DNA of 64,000 bases from Symbiodinium natans. Its lineage: Eukaryota; Sar; Dinophyceae; Suessiales; Symbiodiniaceae. The position numbers were made by a program, and so were the translations under genes. The stretch spans positions 555,001 to 619,000 of the forward strand of contig CAJNDS010002106.1 in NCBI GenBank assembly GCA_905221605.1, in the 5' to 3' direction. Below are positions 37,001 through 46,700 of this stretch, piece after piece. Numbering within the stretch: the stretch's first letter is position 1; every line of letters starts with the position of its first letter. The notes below the pieces were generated by a model that was not told the DNA's origin, did not search any database, and worked only from the letters and a program-made list of their open reading frames with translations.

Positions 37001-38691
37001 CCCTTAAACCTTAACCCTAAACCCTAAACCCCAATCAATCGCTCCTTCCGCAAAAAAGCTCTTGCCTCTCGTCCCGCAGGGCACGAAGGAAGGGCTCCGC
37101 CGTGGGCTCGGCCCAGTTTACGCCCAAGTCAACCTCCGCCCGCGTGGTCTCTAAGGGCTCCAAAGGAGTAGGGTTTAGGGTTTGGGGTTTAGGGTTTAGG
37201 GTTTAGGGTTTAGGGTTTATGGTTTAGGGTTCAGGGTTTAGGGTTGTTTAGGGTTTTTTAGGGTTTAGGGTTAGGGGTTTTCTAGTGTTTAGGTTTTTTT
37301 GGGTGTTAGGGTTTAATTAGGGCTTTTTAGGGTCTAGGGCTTTTTAGGGTTTACAGGGTTTAGGGTTTAGTACGGATGTTTAGGCTGTAGGGTTTAGGCC
37401 TTTTTCGGGTTTAGGGCTTAGGGCATTTTAGGGTTTAGGGCTTGGGGTTTTTAGGCACCGGGACCTGTGTGCGGCTCCTATCCCACCTATGGGAGGTGCC
37501 TGTGCACAGGCACCTATCGGTTTCGGATAGACCCCTGTAGATAGGGGTCTGTGGGCATGGGGGTAGACGGGTAGGGGTTTTCGATAGACCCCTAGAAAAT
37601 TCCTAGAGCCCTAAATCCTAAAGCACTCTGAAGTTCGGACCCCGGCCCACTCCGATGTTGCCCTCCGAACCCCCTTCCCCCTGCCAAAGCAACGCCTCTC
37701 CATCAGCCAGCTCCATACCTTGCGCAATAAACCCTAAACCCTAAACCCGAAACCCTAAACCCTAAACCCTAAACCCAAAACCCTAACTTTGTTTAATAGC
37801 AGGGGGGGAGGGGCTGGTTGCATCTATGGATGTTTCGGGATGTCCGGGCTTCGGTGTTAGTTAGCTCTGTGGTGGCTTTGGGGCCGTGGTTCAGCTTAGG
37901 GTTTAGGGTTTAGGGTTTAGGGTTTAGGGTTTAGGGTTTAGGGTTTAGGGCAACATGGGGAAATTCAAGGTTAACCTTTGGGATGAGATAGGGATCAGAA
38001 TACCCCCCAAAAGGTTGAAGGTTACCTCCTCTACTACTAAGTCAGTTCAGGGTACATGGGGGCCAGGCTTCACGAGGCATGGTTGGGGTTTGGGCTTCTA
38101 CACGGCTTTGGGATTTGAGCGCGAATTGGGCGCGGTTTCTTCCGAAGGAACAGTGTTGAGCTTCAGGGTTAAGCCTGAAACTCAATAACCCAATAGCCCA
38201 TTTGGTACGTTATCCAAGAATCGTGTAAGAGGAAGTTGTTTCTTTGTAGCTCTTACTACCAAAAAAGTAGTTGTTTGCTTCTTAAGGTGCATCCTAGCCC
38301 GCACGCTTTCCTTTGGGAACGTATGATCCGATGCCGGGATTTGTTCGGGGTAGCTTCGTTTTGTGGCTAGCAGAAAACAATACGAAAGGGTTCATTTAGC
38401 CACCGTGCCAATTTAACTGTAAGGCCCTCCTGAAAGTCGCATGTTCCATCCCCAAGTAAGTAAGGCGTCTAGCAAACAAAAACGGTGCCCTTTTTGGTTT
38501 TAAGGGGACTATTATAAGGGAACTCCAACCAACAAAAAGGAAAGAAAGGCCTGCCCCGGGTCCTAGTAGAAGGGTATTGGGCGCCCTGTGCAGCAACCGC
38601 GCGCCATAGCTATACCCATAAACCGTCAAGACGGAAGGGCCACCTAGACCTCTTCGCTTGTCTGCTCATTGGCTCGTATGACATACATGAA

Positions 38692-38724
<33 letters not shown>

Positions 38725-40328
38725 CTGATGCTGATGGTAATGGGGGGTGATGATGATGATGATGATGACGATGGTGATGATGAAGATGAAGATGATGAGG
38801 ATGATGATGATGATGCATATACGTGTTCATACGTTATTGCCTTATGACTTTATGTTCTATGGAAAACGCAAGATGATCATTGCGACGGTAGCTACGACTG
38901 CGGTAAATCTCCATGCTACATGTCAGACACTGGGGCCCCATCCTCAGAGGACCCCCTAAATCCCAATCAGGGAGGCCCTGAAGATCCCTAAGCCCTAAAC
39001 CTTGAACCCTAAACCCTAGCGCTAAACCTTAAAGACTAAACCCTAAACCCTAAACCCTAAACCCTAAACCCTTAAACCCTAAACCCTAAACCCTAAACTC
39101 TAAACCCTAATTAAACAACTACCATCCAAGGTTAGGAAGCCACCACCTGGGCCAAACTATGCGGGCTGGCGCGGCGGGAGTCAAAGGCCCGGCGCAGCTC
39201 ATCGAGGTGCGCAGGCCTCTCAGAAAAGGCCACGCTCCGGTTTGGGGTTTAGGGTTTAGGGTTTAGGGTTTAGGGCTAGGGTTTAGGGTTTAGGGTTTAG
39301 GGTTTAGGGTTTAGGGTTTAGGGTTTAGGGTTTAGGGTTTAGGGTGTAGGGTGTAGGGTGTAGGGTTTAGGGAAATCCTCTGAAACGCATCCTGAACAAC
39401 ATCCTCTTGCAACATCACATGTCGCAAGGAGCCCGAGGTATCTACCTCAAGAACATGGGTTCCCTACTACCCCATACTACCCGCCCATTAAGGCCATTAA
39501 GGGATACTTAAGCCTATTTAAGGTAATTTAAGGGGTAGCAAAAAGAAAGGGGTGGTAGGGGGACCCATGATAAGAGCCCAACACCTTCCTTCTTGTAGGG
39601 TGCCGAAGAATCCCCAAAAAACAAGTGTTTGATAACAAGAGCCTACCAACAAGTAGGTTTTGGGTTCTTAAGGTCGATCTGCATCCTGCAGTTTAGGGTT
39701 TAGGGTTTAGGGTTTAGGGTTTAGGGTTTAGGGTTTAGGGTTTAGGTCCACCTCTATTTGCTTCGTGGGGCAGGCCATCATGCGGTGAGTTCGGGGCTCC
39801 GAAATTACAAGCCCAAACAAACACCCTGAACCCTAAACCCTAAACCCTAAACCCTAAAACCTAAACCCTAAACCCTAAACCCTAAACCCTAAACCCAAAC
39901 TCAACAGGCTTCAAACCATGGAAAGAGGACCTCCCACGGGCCATCCACGGACCCTGTAGAGTCCTAGAGCCTCAAACGTTTGGTTTTAGGGTTTAAGTTT
40001 AGGGCTCGAGGTTTAGGGTCTAGGGTTTAAGTTTAGGGTTATACGGTTTAGGGATTAAGGTTTACTACTACTTGCTTAAGAACATAAGAGTTCTTCATTA
40101 TGAGGGGCGATTTAGGGGCTGATTTTTTGTCGGAGTTCTTACGTCGAAGGGTAGTTTAGGGTTTAGGTAACCCTGAACCCTGAACCCTGAACCCTGAACC
40201 CTGATAAACCCTAAACCCTAAACTAGTTTAGATAGGTTCAGCCCCGGAGCTGCAGGAAGGAGGCGAAGGTGAAATAGCCGTCCTGAGACTGTCACGGTGT
40301 GGACACTTTTTTGCTTGCCTGTTTTTAT

Positions 40329-40359
<31 letters not shown>

Positions 40360-42829
40360 AAGAGAGGGTTTAGGGTTTAGGGTTTAGGGTTTAGGGTTCA
40401 GGGTGTAGGGTTTAGGGTGTAGAGTTTAGGGTTTGGGGTGTATGTAGGTTTTGGGGTTTAGGGTTTCGGAACCTTAGGGCTTAGGGTTTTGTTTGCCACC
40501 CGCACTACCCTCGCTCGCGCGTTTAGGGTTAGGCTTTAGGGTTGTGGACGGTAGGTTTCGGGCTTTGCAGCTTCTGGGTTTGATCCAGCATCCTAGAACC
40601 CGTATGAATGGTAGTTGGGGGCCTAACAGGGTTTGGAGTTGGGATGTTCACCCCTATACTAACAGTCCTTCATCGGGAGTATAGTACCCTTAAGAGAAGC
40701 CCTATTGAGGACTGTTTGTAGAGGGGGGAACATCCCAAGTTTGGAGTTTAGACTTGTAGTTGGCCCCCAGCCTAGCGTTTGTGGGGGTTTGTGTTTCGGT
40801 TTGGTTTGAGCCTGGGCCACTCGTAGCCCTTCAAAAAAAAGCTTAAGAAGATCCGCTTCAACCATCATAAGGAGAAATACGCAAAGTTTAAACCTTAAAC
40901 CCTACCTGGACCTTCTGTGTACGCGAAAAAATGGCCACAAGCCAAAGTAGCACCAAAAACAGCCAAGCTGCTCCAAAACAAGCGTTTTTGAACAAAACAG
41001 CCATGACAAACAAAAACCGCCTTTTTCCTGTTGAGGGCGCACGCACCCAAATGCAAAGCAACAGAATGCTTCAGGGTTCCTTCTGCGTAGCTCGTGTCGA
41101 CCAGAGGTTTGCTTCTGATGCCGTGACAATGTGATGCTACAGGTCAAGGTTCTCGGCTGTTTCAGCAAGACAAGAAATGAACTCCGGCAAATTCCGCCTT
41201 TTTCCGGCAAATTCCGCCTTTTGTCCGGCCATTTCCGCCTTTCCTTCAGGCTTTCATGGCTTGGCTTCAGGTTTGCGTGTTGTTTGAGTTTGCAAATTCA
41301 GGGTTCCGGCTTGTGGCTTCAGGCGTTCGTTGCTTCAACAAGCAAGAATCCGCAGAAAACATAGCAATAGAACGTCCTCGAGTTGAACACCGTCACAAAT
41401 TTCAATGTAGCCTTTTTGTCGGCTACCTAACCAAATTCCGACTCGCGGGCTGTTTCTGGGTCCATGTCTTGAAAAAGGCTGTTTTCATGGAAAGTCTGTT
41501 TTTTCACGTCATTTGAAGGCTCCAGGTAAACCCTACACCCTGAAACCGTCAGCCCTCTTCGCGACCTACCGAAAAAGGGCAAACCCCTCTCCTGCGCGAA
41601 GGCTGCCAGAGCTTCTGGGCCTCCGACAGAGCTCTGATTCTGTTTCTAGGGTTTAGGGTTTAGGGTTTAGAGTTTTGGGTTTATAGGGGCCGAAAGCCCT
41701 AGCCCAAAAAAGGTTAACCTTTCATTTGCATGAACTACCCAGCCCCAAAGTTTTGGGTTTAAGGTTTAGGGATAGGAGTTACTTTATAAGTGGCACGGGC
41801 ATGGGAAATCTGTTGCCGTTTTGGGCGTTCTTTCACTCCTCATGAAACAGTAAATGCAGGTTTGGAGCTTACAGGGTTCGTTTTTTTCGTTGCGGGGGGG
41901 GGGGGGGGGGGGGGGGGGGGGGAAGGGGACCTAAACCCTAAACCCTAAACTAAACCTAAACCCTAAACCCTAAACCCTAAACCCTAAACCCTAAACCCTA
42001 AACCCTAAACCCTAAACCCGCAGGGGTGGGCGTTCAACGCATTTATGGTTTACGTCTTCTTGCTTCTATAACCTCTCCTCTGATCCTAACCCGACAAAAG
42101 GGATCCCAAATCTGCACCCCAAAAACCTCAGTAGCCCAGCAACCATAATTCCTAAACCCTAAACCCTAAACCCTAAACCCTAAACCCTAAACCCTAAACC
42201 CTAAACCCTAAACCCTAAACCCTAAACCCTAAACCCTAAACCCTAAACCCTAAACCCTTGCCTGCTCGGAAGCCGCCGTGCAATATGGGCGCGCACGTGT
42301 CGGCCATGACGATGGAGCAAGACGCGTACAGCTCCAGGGTTGAGCGTTTTGGGGTTGAGGGTTTAGGGTTTAGGGTTTAGGGGTTGGTATACTTGGAGGT
42401 TCAGGGGCAGCTATGAGTAGGGTAAGAAGTATGGTAACTAGACTTAGAATGAGCCTTATACCTGCCCATGAACCGCCAAATAGGGTTTCGGGTTCAGGGT
42501 TGTAGGGTTTAAGGCTTGTCGGGTAGGACTTTTGGATTCAGACGGGCTCGGCTTTGGCAAAAGTGACGCCAAAAAAGTGATTTCGCAAAAAACTCTACTG
42601 GATTTTAAGTCACCTAGGAATAAACAGGGAGCCCACTTGGGGAGATCTGGTCTATCCTGGCCTCTCCTTGCATGCTCCGTACACCTCAAGATAAAAAGTT
42701 AAGTCGATAGCGTGCATGATCCGTAGCCCTTCTCGTGGGTTTATGGTTTAGGGTTTAGGATTGTAGTTGCATCGAGACCATTCAGGCAGCACTTGCGCCC
42801 TCCCCAACAAGGTTTAGCTTGCACTTCAT
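33989..42829 (-). CDS. Gene 2: candidate multi-exon gene, product unknown
   Basis: Twelve GC-rich islands on the minus strand, from an ATG at 42829 to a possible TAG at 33989, lie between genes 3 and 1 in the same orientation. Four of them (39218 to 36679) chain in frame. They read RPAHLDELRRAFDS, then MELADGE, then a 29-residue exon containing VDLGVNWAEPTAEPF, then FVAMRLELFDK. Outside that core two or three frames stay open in each island, because GC-rich DNA has few stops, so the protein is not settled. No family is recognised. A P-loop-like start (LVGEGA), an EF-hand-like phrase (DGYFTF) and a Rab-like phrase were each seen in one frame only and are not relied on. The gene could be two genes, or could end elsewhere. 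Confidence 0.4.
34599..34670 (-). CDS. Gene 2 candidate exon 11
   Basis: Acceptor TTCTTGGAG|GAC. Open in several frames: DTYTTHVGFSWDTATA in one, LGHCYCHCWPAS in the phase-matched one. The plus strand also reads LKPTWVVYVSSKNR. Strand is uncertain for this island alone. Confidence 0.3.
35246..35331. mobile_element. Family 2 element, one arm diverged
   Basis: TTGGGATGTTCAGTCAT start and GCGGGAACATCCCAA end, with GGAGGACAGTTAGTGTA inside. Confidence 0.65.
35340..35379 (-). CDS. Gene 2 candidate exon 10
   Basis: Phase 0 reads RVVLKRSRTYNTP; another frame reads SGVEALKNLQHT. Acceptor CTGGAAG|AGA, donor CCTG|GTTCGG (GT). Confidence 0.3.
35418..35526. mobile_element. Family 4 element
   Basis: CTTAGTCGCCCAGTAACCAT … GGTACCACTGGGCAACTAAG; same inner poly-T and GGTTACTTT core as the copy at 11294. 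Confidence 0.8.
35742..35775 (-). CDS. Gene 2 candidate exon 9
   Basis: With phase 2 it reads PGSSTWIPWHQ. Acceptor TCTTTCAG|GCC, donor CATCAG|GCCCTC (GC). Frame 0 would read AGLLHLDSL. The plus strand is also open (VEEPGLKDATG). Confidence 0.3.
36551..36626 (-). repeat. CCCTGAA variant array
   Basis: About ten CCCTGAA units followed by CCCTAAA; complement of the TTCAGGG variant at 20449. Confidence 0.93.
36679..36713 (-). CDS. Gene 2 candidate exon 8
   Basis: FVAMRLELFDK plus AG. Acceptor GCCGAAG|TTC, donor AAGAG|GTGGGG (GT), phase 2. Follows exon 7 in frame. Confidence 0.5.
37062..37148 (-). CDS. Gene 2 candidate exon 7
   Basis: Best-supported exon of gene 2: TTRAEVDLGVNWAEPTAEPF … LRALRDERQ, 29 codons. 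Acceptor TTAGAG|ACC (or nine bases upstream, adding PLE), donor AGGCAA|GAGCTT (GA), phase 0. The plus strand is also open but reads Ser/Arg-rich low complexity. Confidence 0.55.
37696..37718 (-). CDS. Gene 2 candidate exon 6 (23 nt)
   Basis: Completes a split Arg codon, then MELADGE. Acceptor GCGCAAG|GTA, donor GGAGAG|GCGTTG (GC), phase 0. A longer reading of the island is possible. Confidence 0.35.
38692..38814 (+). repeat. GAT trinucleotide microsatellite
   Basis: (GAT)n with GCT, GAC and GAA interruptions; gives a spurious poly-Met frame. Confidence 0.95.
39176..39218 (-). CDS. Gene 2 candidate exon 5
   Basis: RPAHLDELRRAFDS, amphipathic helix. Acceptor TTCTGAG|AGG, donor TCCC|GCCGCG (GC), phase 1. 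Chains in frame into the next three islands. Confidence 0.45.
40243..40282 (-). CDS. Gene 2 candidate exon 4
   Basis: Acceptor GTCTCAG|GAC. Frame 0 reads DGYFTFASFLQLR, like half of an EF-hand loop; another frame reads TAISPSPPSCSSG. Frame unresolved. Confidence 0.3.
40331..40360 (+). repeat. Poly-G tract (30 nt)
   Basis: About 30 consecutive G close to gene 2 candidate exon 4. Confidence 0.9.
40639..40738. mobile_element. Family 2 element
   Basis: TTGGGATGTTCACCCCTATA and GGGGGGAACATCCCAA ends, with AACAGTCCTTCATCGGGAG opposite CTATTGAGGACTGTT. 100 bp, beside gene 2 candidate exon 4. Confidence 0.8.
41570..41620 (-). CDS. Gene 2 candidate exon 3
   Basis: Acceptor GTCGGAG|GCC, good donor TTCG|GTAGGT. 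One frame reads PEALAAFAQERGLPFF, which looks Rab-like. Phase from exon 2 instead favours PRSSGSLRAGEGFALF. Unresolved. Confidence 0.3.
42151..42257 (-). repeat. Long CCCTAAA array next to gene 2 exon 2
   Basis: About 15 uninterrupted CCCTAAA units ending a few bases from the donor of candidate exon 2 of gene 2. Confidence 0.94.
42262..42331 (-). CDS. Gene 2 candidate exon 2
   Basis: Island between telomeric arrays. Acceptor CCTGGAG|CTG, donor GAGCAG|GCAAGG. All three frames are open. Phase 1 from exon 1 would read VRVLLHRHGRHVRAHIARR; frame 0 reads LYASCSIVMADTC. Confidence 0.3.
42389..42481. mobile_element. Family 1 element, diverged
   Basis: TACTTGGAGGTTCAGGGGCA at one end and CCCATGAACCGCCAAATA-like sequence at the other; 93 bp. 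Confidence 0.65.
42793..42829 (-). CDS. Gene 2 candidate exon 1
   Basis: MKCKLNLVGEGA, then A|GTGCTG (GT donor, phase 1). Resembles the start of a P-loop protein, but no following GK[ST] was found. The ATG choice is uncertain. Confidence 0.3.
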
Positions 42830-43703
42830 GCTGCCAGAGCCAAAAGAAAGCTGTCGCCGCCACCAGGTTGCAAGGGTTCTAGGGCTTAGGCCATTCGTAC
42901 TTAGGAGGCTGGAAAATGCAAGTAGGTTGAAACTGTAACGAGCCCAAACCCTAAACTCGAAACCCTAAACCCTGAACCCCCCGATCAAAGGTCGATTTCT
43001 TGCGTCATATGAGTGTGGCGCGAGCGCTATCAACTCATTGGCGCTCCCATCAATTCCAGACAGTAGGCCCCAGTTCCGAAAGCTAGCTTCAGTGTACACC
43101 CTGAGCCCTAAACCCTAAAACCGGAACCCTAAACCCTAAACCCCAAAACAGGAACCCTAAACCCTGCTCCCTTAGCCCTTAACCCAAAGCCCTAAGCCCT
43201 AAACCCTGAACCCCAAACCCTAAACCCTACCAGTCTCCGGCTTGGTTTTCTTTGGTGGACTGCATTTCCGAGTAGATGTGCTCAAGTTTAGGCTGGTCTT
43301 GCTTAAAGTTGGCCACATGCTAAGCGTTCTCCTACTATTTGCTCAAGAACGCCCCAAGCAAACGGCTAATACCCCCGATGACCCTTATCATGAAGAATAT
43401 TTCTATAAGCTAGTAGACCGTACAAGATGCAACAGTCTCTCCTCCGCACTAGAGCCTTAACAGTCTTATGCTTGTTCAGTTTGCTATGCTGGTAGGGGCA
43501 CCTATTAACGGTGCAGATTTTGGGTATCCCTACTTTGGAGTAGACCCGGGGAAAAAGTATATACTTTTTAGGGACAAGTAGCTGGAATAGGAACCCGGAA
43601 CCAACAGCAAGTATCGAAGTATAGTACTCCAAAACCCAGGAGTATATAAGAGGGATGGCACTTCCCTCAGCTGATGAACCGCTACTTGCTTGGACTGGGG
43701 GCC
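42830..43703. other. Intergenic: gene 3 end to gene 2 start
   Basis: Holds degenerate CCCTAAA runs (42948-42980, 43107-43165) and unique AT-richer sequence, including a half inverted-repeat element (TACTATTTGCTCAAGAACG, near 43333). I see no convincing exon or promoter. Confidence 0.5.
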
Positions 43704-43730
43704 CTACTCCGCGAACAAACTGTCGCGGTG
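43704..43730 (-). CDS. Gene 3 exon 32: terminal exon with stop
   Basis: HRDSLFAE, then TAG (43704-43706). Acceptor AGCTCGCCAG|CAC, phase 0. Confidence 0.55.
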   Translation of the reverse strand, partial: HRDSLFAE

Positions 43731-46700
43731 CTGGCGAGCTACAACTTCAGAATCTTCTGTCTGGGGACTCAATGATGACCGAATGATTCCTCACCTGAGG
43801 GTCATAGACTCAATATAACATGCTATACCCCCCCCCCCCCCCCTGAATCCTAATTGCCATCCAGGGTTCATGGTGTCCCCAGGGCTCTTCACATGCGAAG
43901 CGCGCGGGCACTGCAAGATGACATCCGTGCTGGCTGCAGAGGATGACAGGGTGTATAGGGTTCAGGGTTACCGGGTTACGGGCTTAGGGGTCCCTAAACC
44001 CTAAACCCTAAACTCGGCATCTTCCCTCTAAACCCTCAACCCTGTTTACACAGGCTTCCCTAAACCCGAATCTTCAAGATCTCTGGCATAGGCGGGCTTA
44101 TCTTCCGGAAGCATCTCGTAGTGCGAGCGGATGCACTTTGCCCGGGCGCTTGCGCTCCGAATGTTATTATTATTATTATTACTATTATTATTATTATTGT
44201 TATTATTTAAAACCGCTTTTTGAAGCATGGACTGAGGTCGGCGCCCCCTAAACCGCCTGCGCTGAACTTATATTGCGGGCCCCCTTGTTTTCCAAGTAGA
44301 GCATGACAGCAGCCTGGAACGTTAGGGTTCTAGGGAATAGGGTTGGGATCCCCCTTATACTACTGGTAGCAGTCCTTAATAGGGATTCTCGTACCTCTAT
44401 GGTAATCCCGATTAAGGACTAGTATAGGGGGGGAACATACCTATCAGATGGCTCGTGCGGCCAAGAGCGGAACCCTAAAGGTTTAGGGTTTAGGGTTGAG
44501 GGTTTAGGGTTTAGGGTAAGCCTTCAGCGGCAACTCTTAGGCTAGCTGCATGGTCCCTACGTATGGGCCCTGAAATGGTGACCCCTTCTTTGCCCTACAC
44601 AACCCAAGGGCCCATGCTTCAGAAGCCTTTAGGGTTTAGGGTTTAGGGTTTAGGGTTTAGGGTTTAGGGTTTAGGGTTTAGGGTTTAGGGGACCATATTC
44701 AGGGCCCATGAAACTACCCTGTAGTAGAGCAACGGTAGCCTAGGGTCACGAGGGTCAAGGGTCGAGGGGTCTAGGAGAACACAATGAAGGTTCTCGACAG
44801 CCGGAATAGGGCCGGGCTGCGGTGCTTACGGTTGAAACCCAAACCCTAAACCCTAAACCCTAAACCCTAAACCCTAAACCCTAAACCCTAAACCCTAAAC
44901 CCTAAACCCTAAACCCTAAACCCTAACATCTCTAGAGAAAACCTCAGGGACATGCGGAGGCCGAAGCCGTCAACCGCCCGGCATTCGACATCACTCTGTC
45001 TTCACCGGCTGTTGCGTGTGGGCATCTTACCAAAGGGTTCAGGGTTTCCCTGAAGGCTGCGATGTAGTTCCTGTTTGAGTTAGTCGTAGGGGGGTTCTAG
45101 TATACCACTCCGACAAAGGTACAACACAGGAGCCTGTGGGTAGGTTTTACAGATCTGTGATCCGCGATCCGCCTAGTCCTAGGCCCTGTCTACAAGCGAG
45201 TTCTGGCCGCAAGCGCCACTAAAATGGTAATTTTTGCTGCGGACTGCCCACAGACTGAAGCAAGGCCACTGAATCACCGAACAAGCATCAACTCAAAAAA
45301 CCCTAGAAACCTAAACCCTAAACCCTAAACCCTAAACCCTAAACCCTAAACCCTAAACCCTAAACCCTAAACAATCCGCAGAGCTGAATTCGGCCAAGCT
45401 CGTGTCAGCCTCAGAGGTGCATGGGAGGGCAAATCCCCCGCAGGACGTGCGGGTAGCTCCCAAAATTTAAAAATGTCGAGGGCTTAGGGTTTAGGGTTTA
45501 CTTTGAGTTTTTTCTCGGCGTTTGGTAACTCAGAGAATATCGACTCAGGGTCTGCTCCCTAAGGGTCTACGGGTGTCTGGCTCTCTGGAGTTTTGACTTC
45601 GTGGGCTTATGAGAGGCCTCCACAGACAGGGTTTAGGGCCTTTAGGGTTTATGGTTAAGGGTTTAGGCCAGGGCATCAGCGTGGTATCACGCTGGGAAAC
45701 GATGGAAGCAACGAGACGTGAGGACAAGCTGGAAGCAGCTCTTCCGCACAGAGCAGGTTTGTGCCACTGCGCTGAGGACGGCTTTTGTCAACATCGCGGT
45801 CCAGAAACAGAGGGCGTTTTGGGGGTGTGGCGGGGGGGGGGGGGGGGGGGGGGCTTAAAGGCTTGTAGGGAGTATAGGGTTGGGGGGGGGGGGGTTTAAG
45901 GCTTGTAGAGTATGGGTTTATAGGGGGTACTTTTCAGGTTTGTAGGGAGTGCAGGGCGTCCAGGCTCACAAATATTGGGGGGGGGGGGGGGGGGGGAAAC
46001 CTAGGGGGGGTAGGATAGAGGGGGGTAGTAGGGAACCCATGAATATGACAAGACCCATACGTGGTGCCTAGACACTGTCCCAAGTCCTAGAGGTCCGAAA
46101 ACTCCATGGCCCTAAACCTCAAACCCTAAACTCTACACCCTAGACAGGAGAGTCTCGGTATTTTGAGGTGTTTAGGGTATTGGGTTTTGGGTTTGGGGGC
46201 GGGCGGTCCTGTTCAGGAAGCCCTCCAGACACCCCTGCAACCCCAAACACCCCAAGTGAACTCCCCCTGACACCCTCAGTCCTACCTTACCCCAAACCTT
46301 TTTGTAGGCTACCTTATAAGGCTCCGACTAGAGGGTTTATAATATCAATCCACACAGAAAACTAGGTTTTGTGTTCTTAAGTAATGCCTAAGCTCACGAC
46401 TACGCCCCCGCATCCGCAGCGCAGTGCCTAGCAGGCTCTGGAAGACCTGAATAAAGATCCCAAACCCTACAGTAAACCCTAAACCCCAAAACCCTAAACC
46501 CTAAACCCCAAACCCCAAACCCTAAACCCCAAACCCCAAACCCTAAACCTTGGAGGGTAAGGGTTTACAGGGGACCTTCTGGCTCAGGAGTGGAAGGTTC
46601 ACCCCATGTGTATTTCTATCTTGCGCTGAAAGAAGGTTTTTTATTTTCTGCGGTTTAGGGGTTTAGGGGTTTAGGGTTTAGGGTTTGGGGTTTAGGGTTT

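Noticed and set aside
38747-38959. Poly-Met frame
   Set aside because: Translation of the GAT microsatellite.
40902-41516. Several frames of 67-102 codons on both strands
   Set aside because: AT-richer intron-like sequence with short tandem repeats (TTCCGCCTTTTTCCGGCAAA near 41190); no frame fits flanking exons and no motif is seen.
41570-41620. Rab GTPase signature (AFAQERGLPFF)
   Set aside because: Only in a frame that does not match the neighbouring islands, and no other GTPase motif (DxxG, NKxD) was found.
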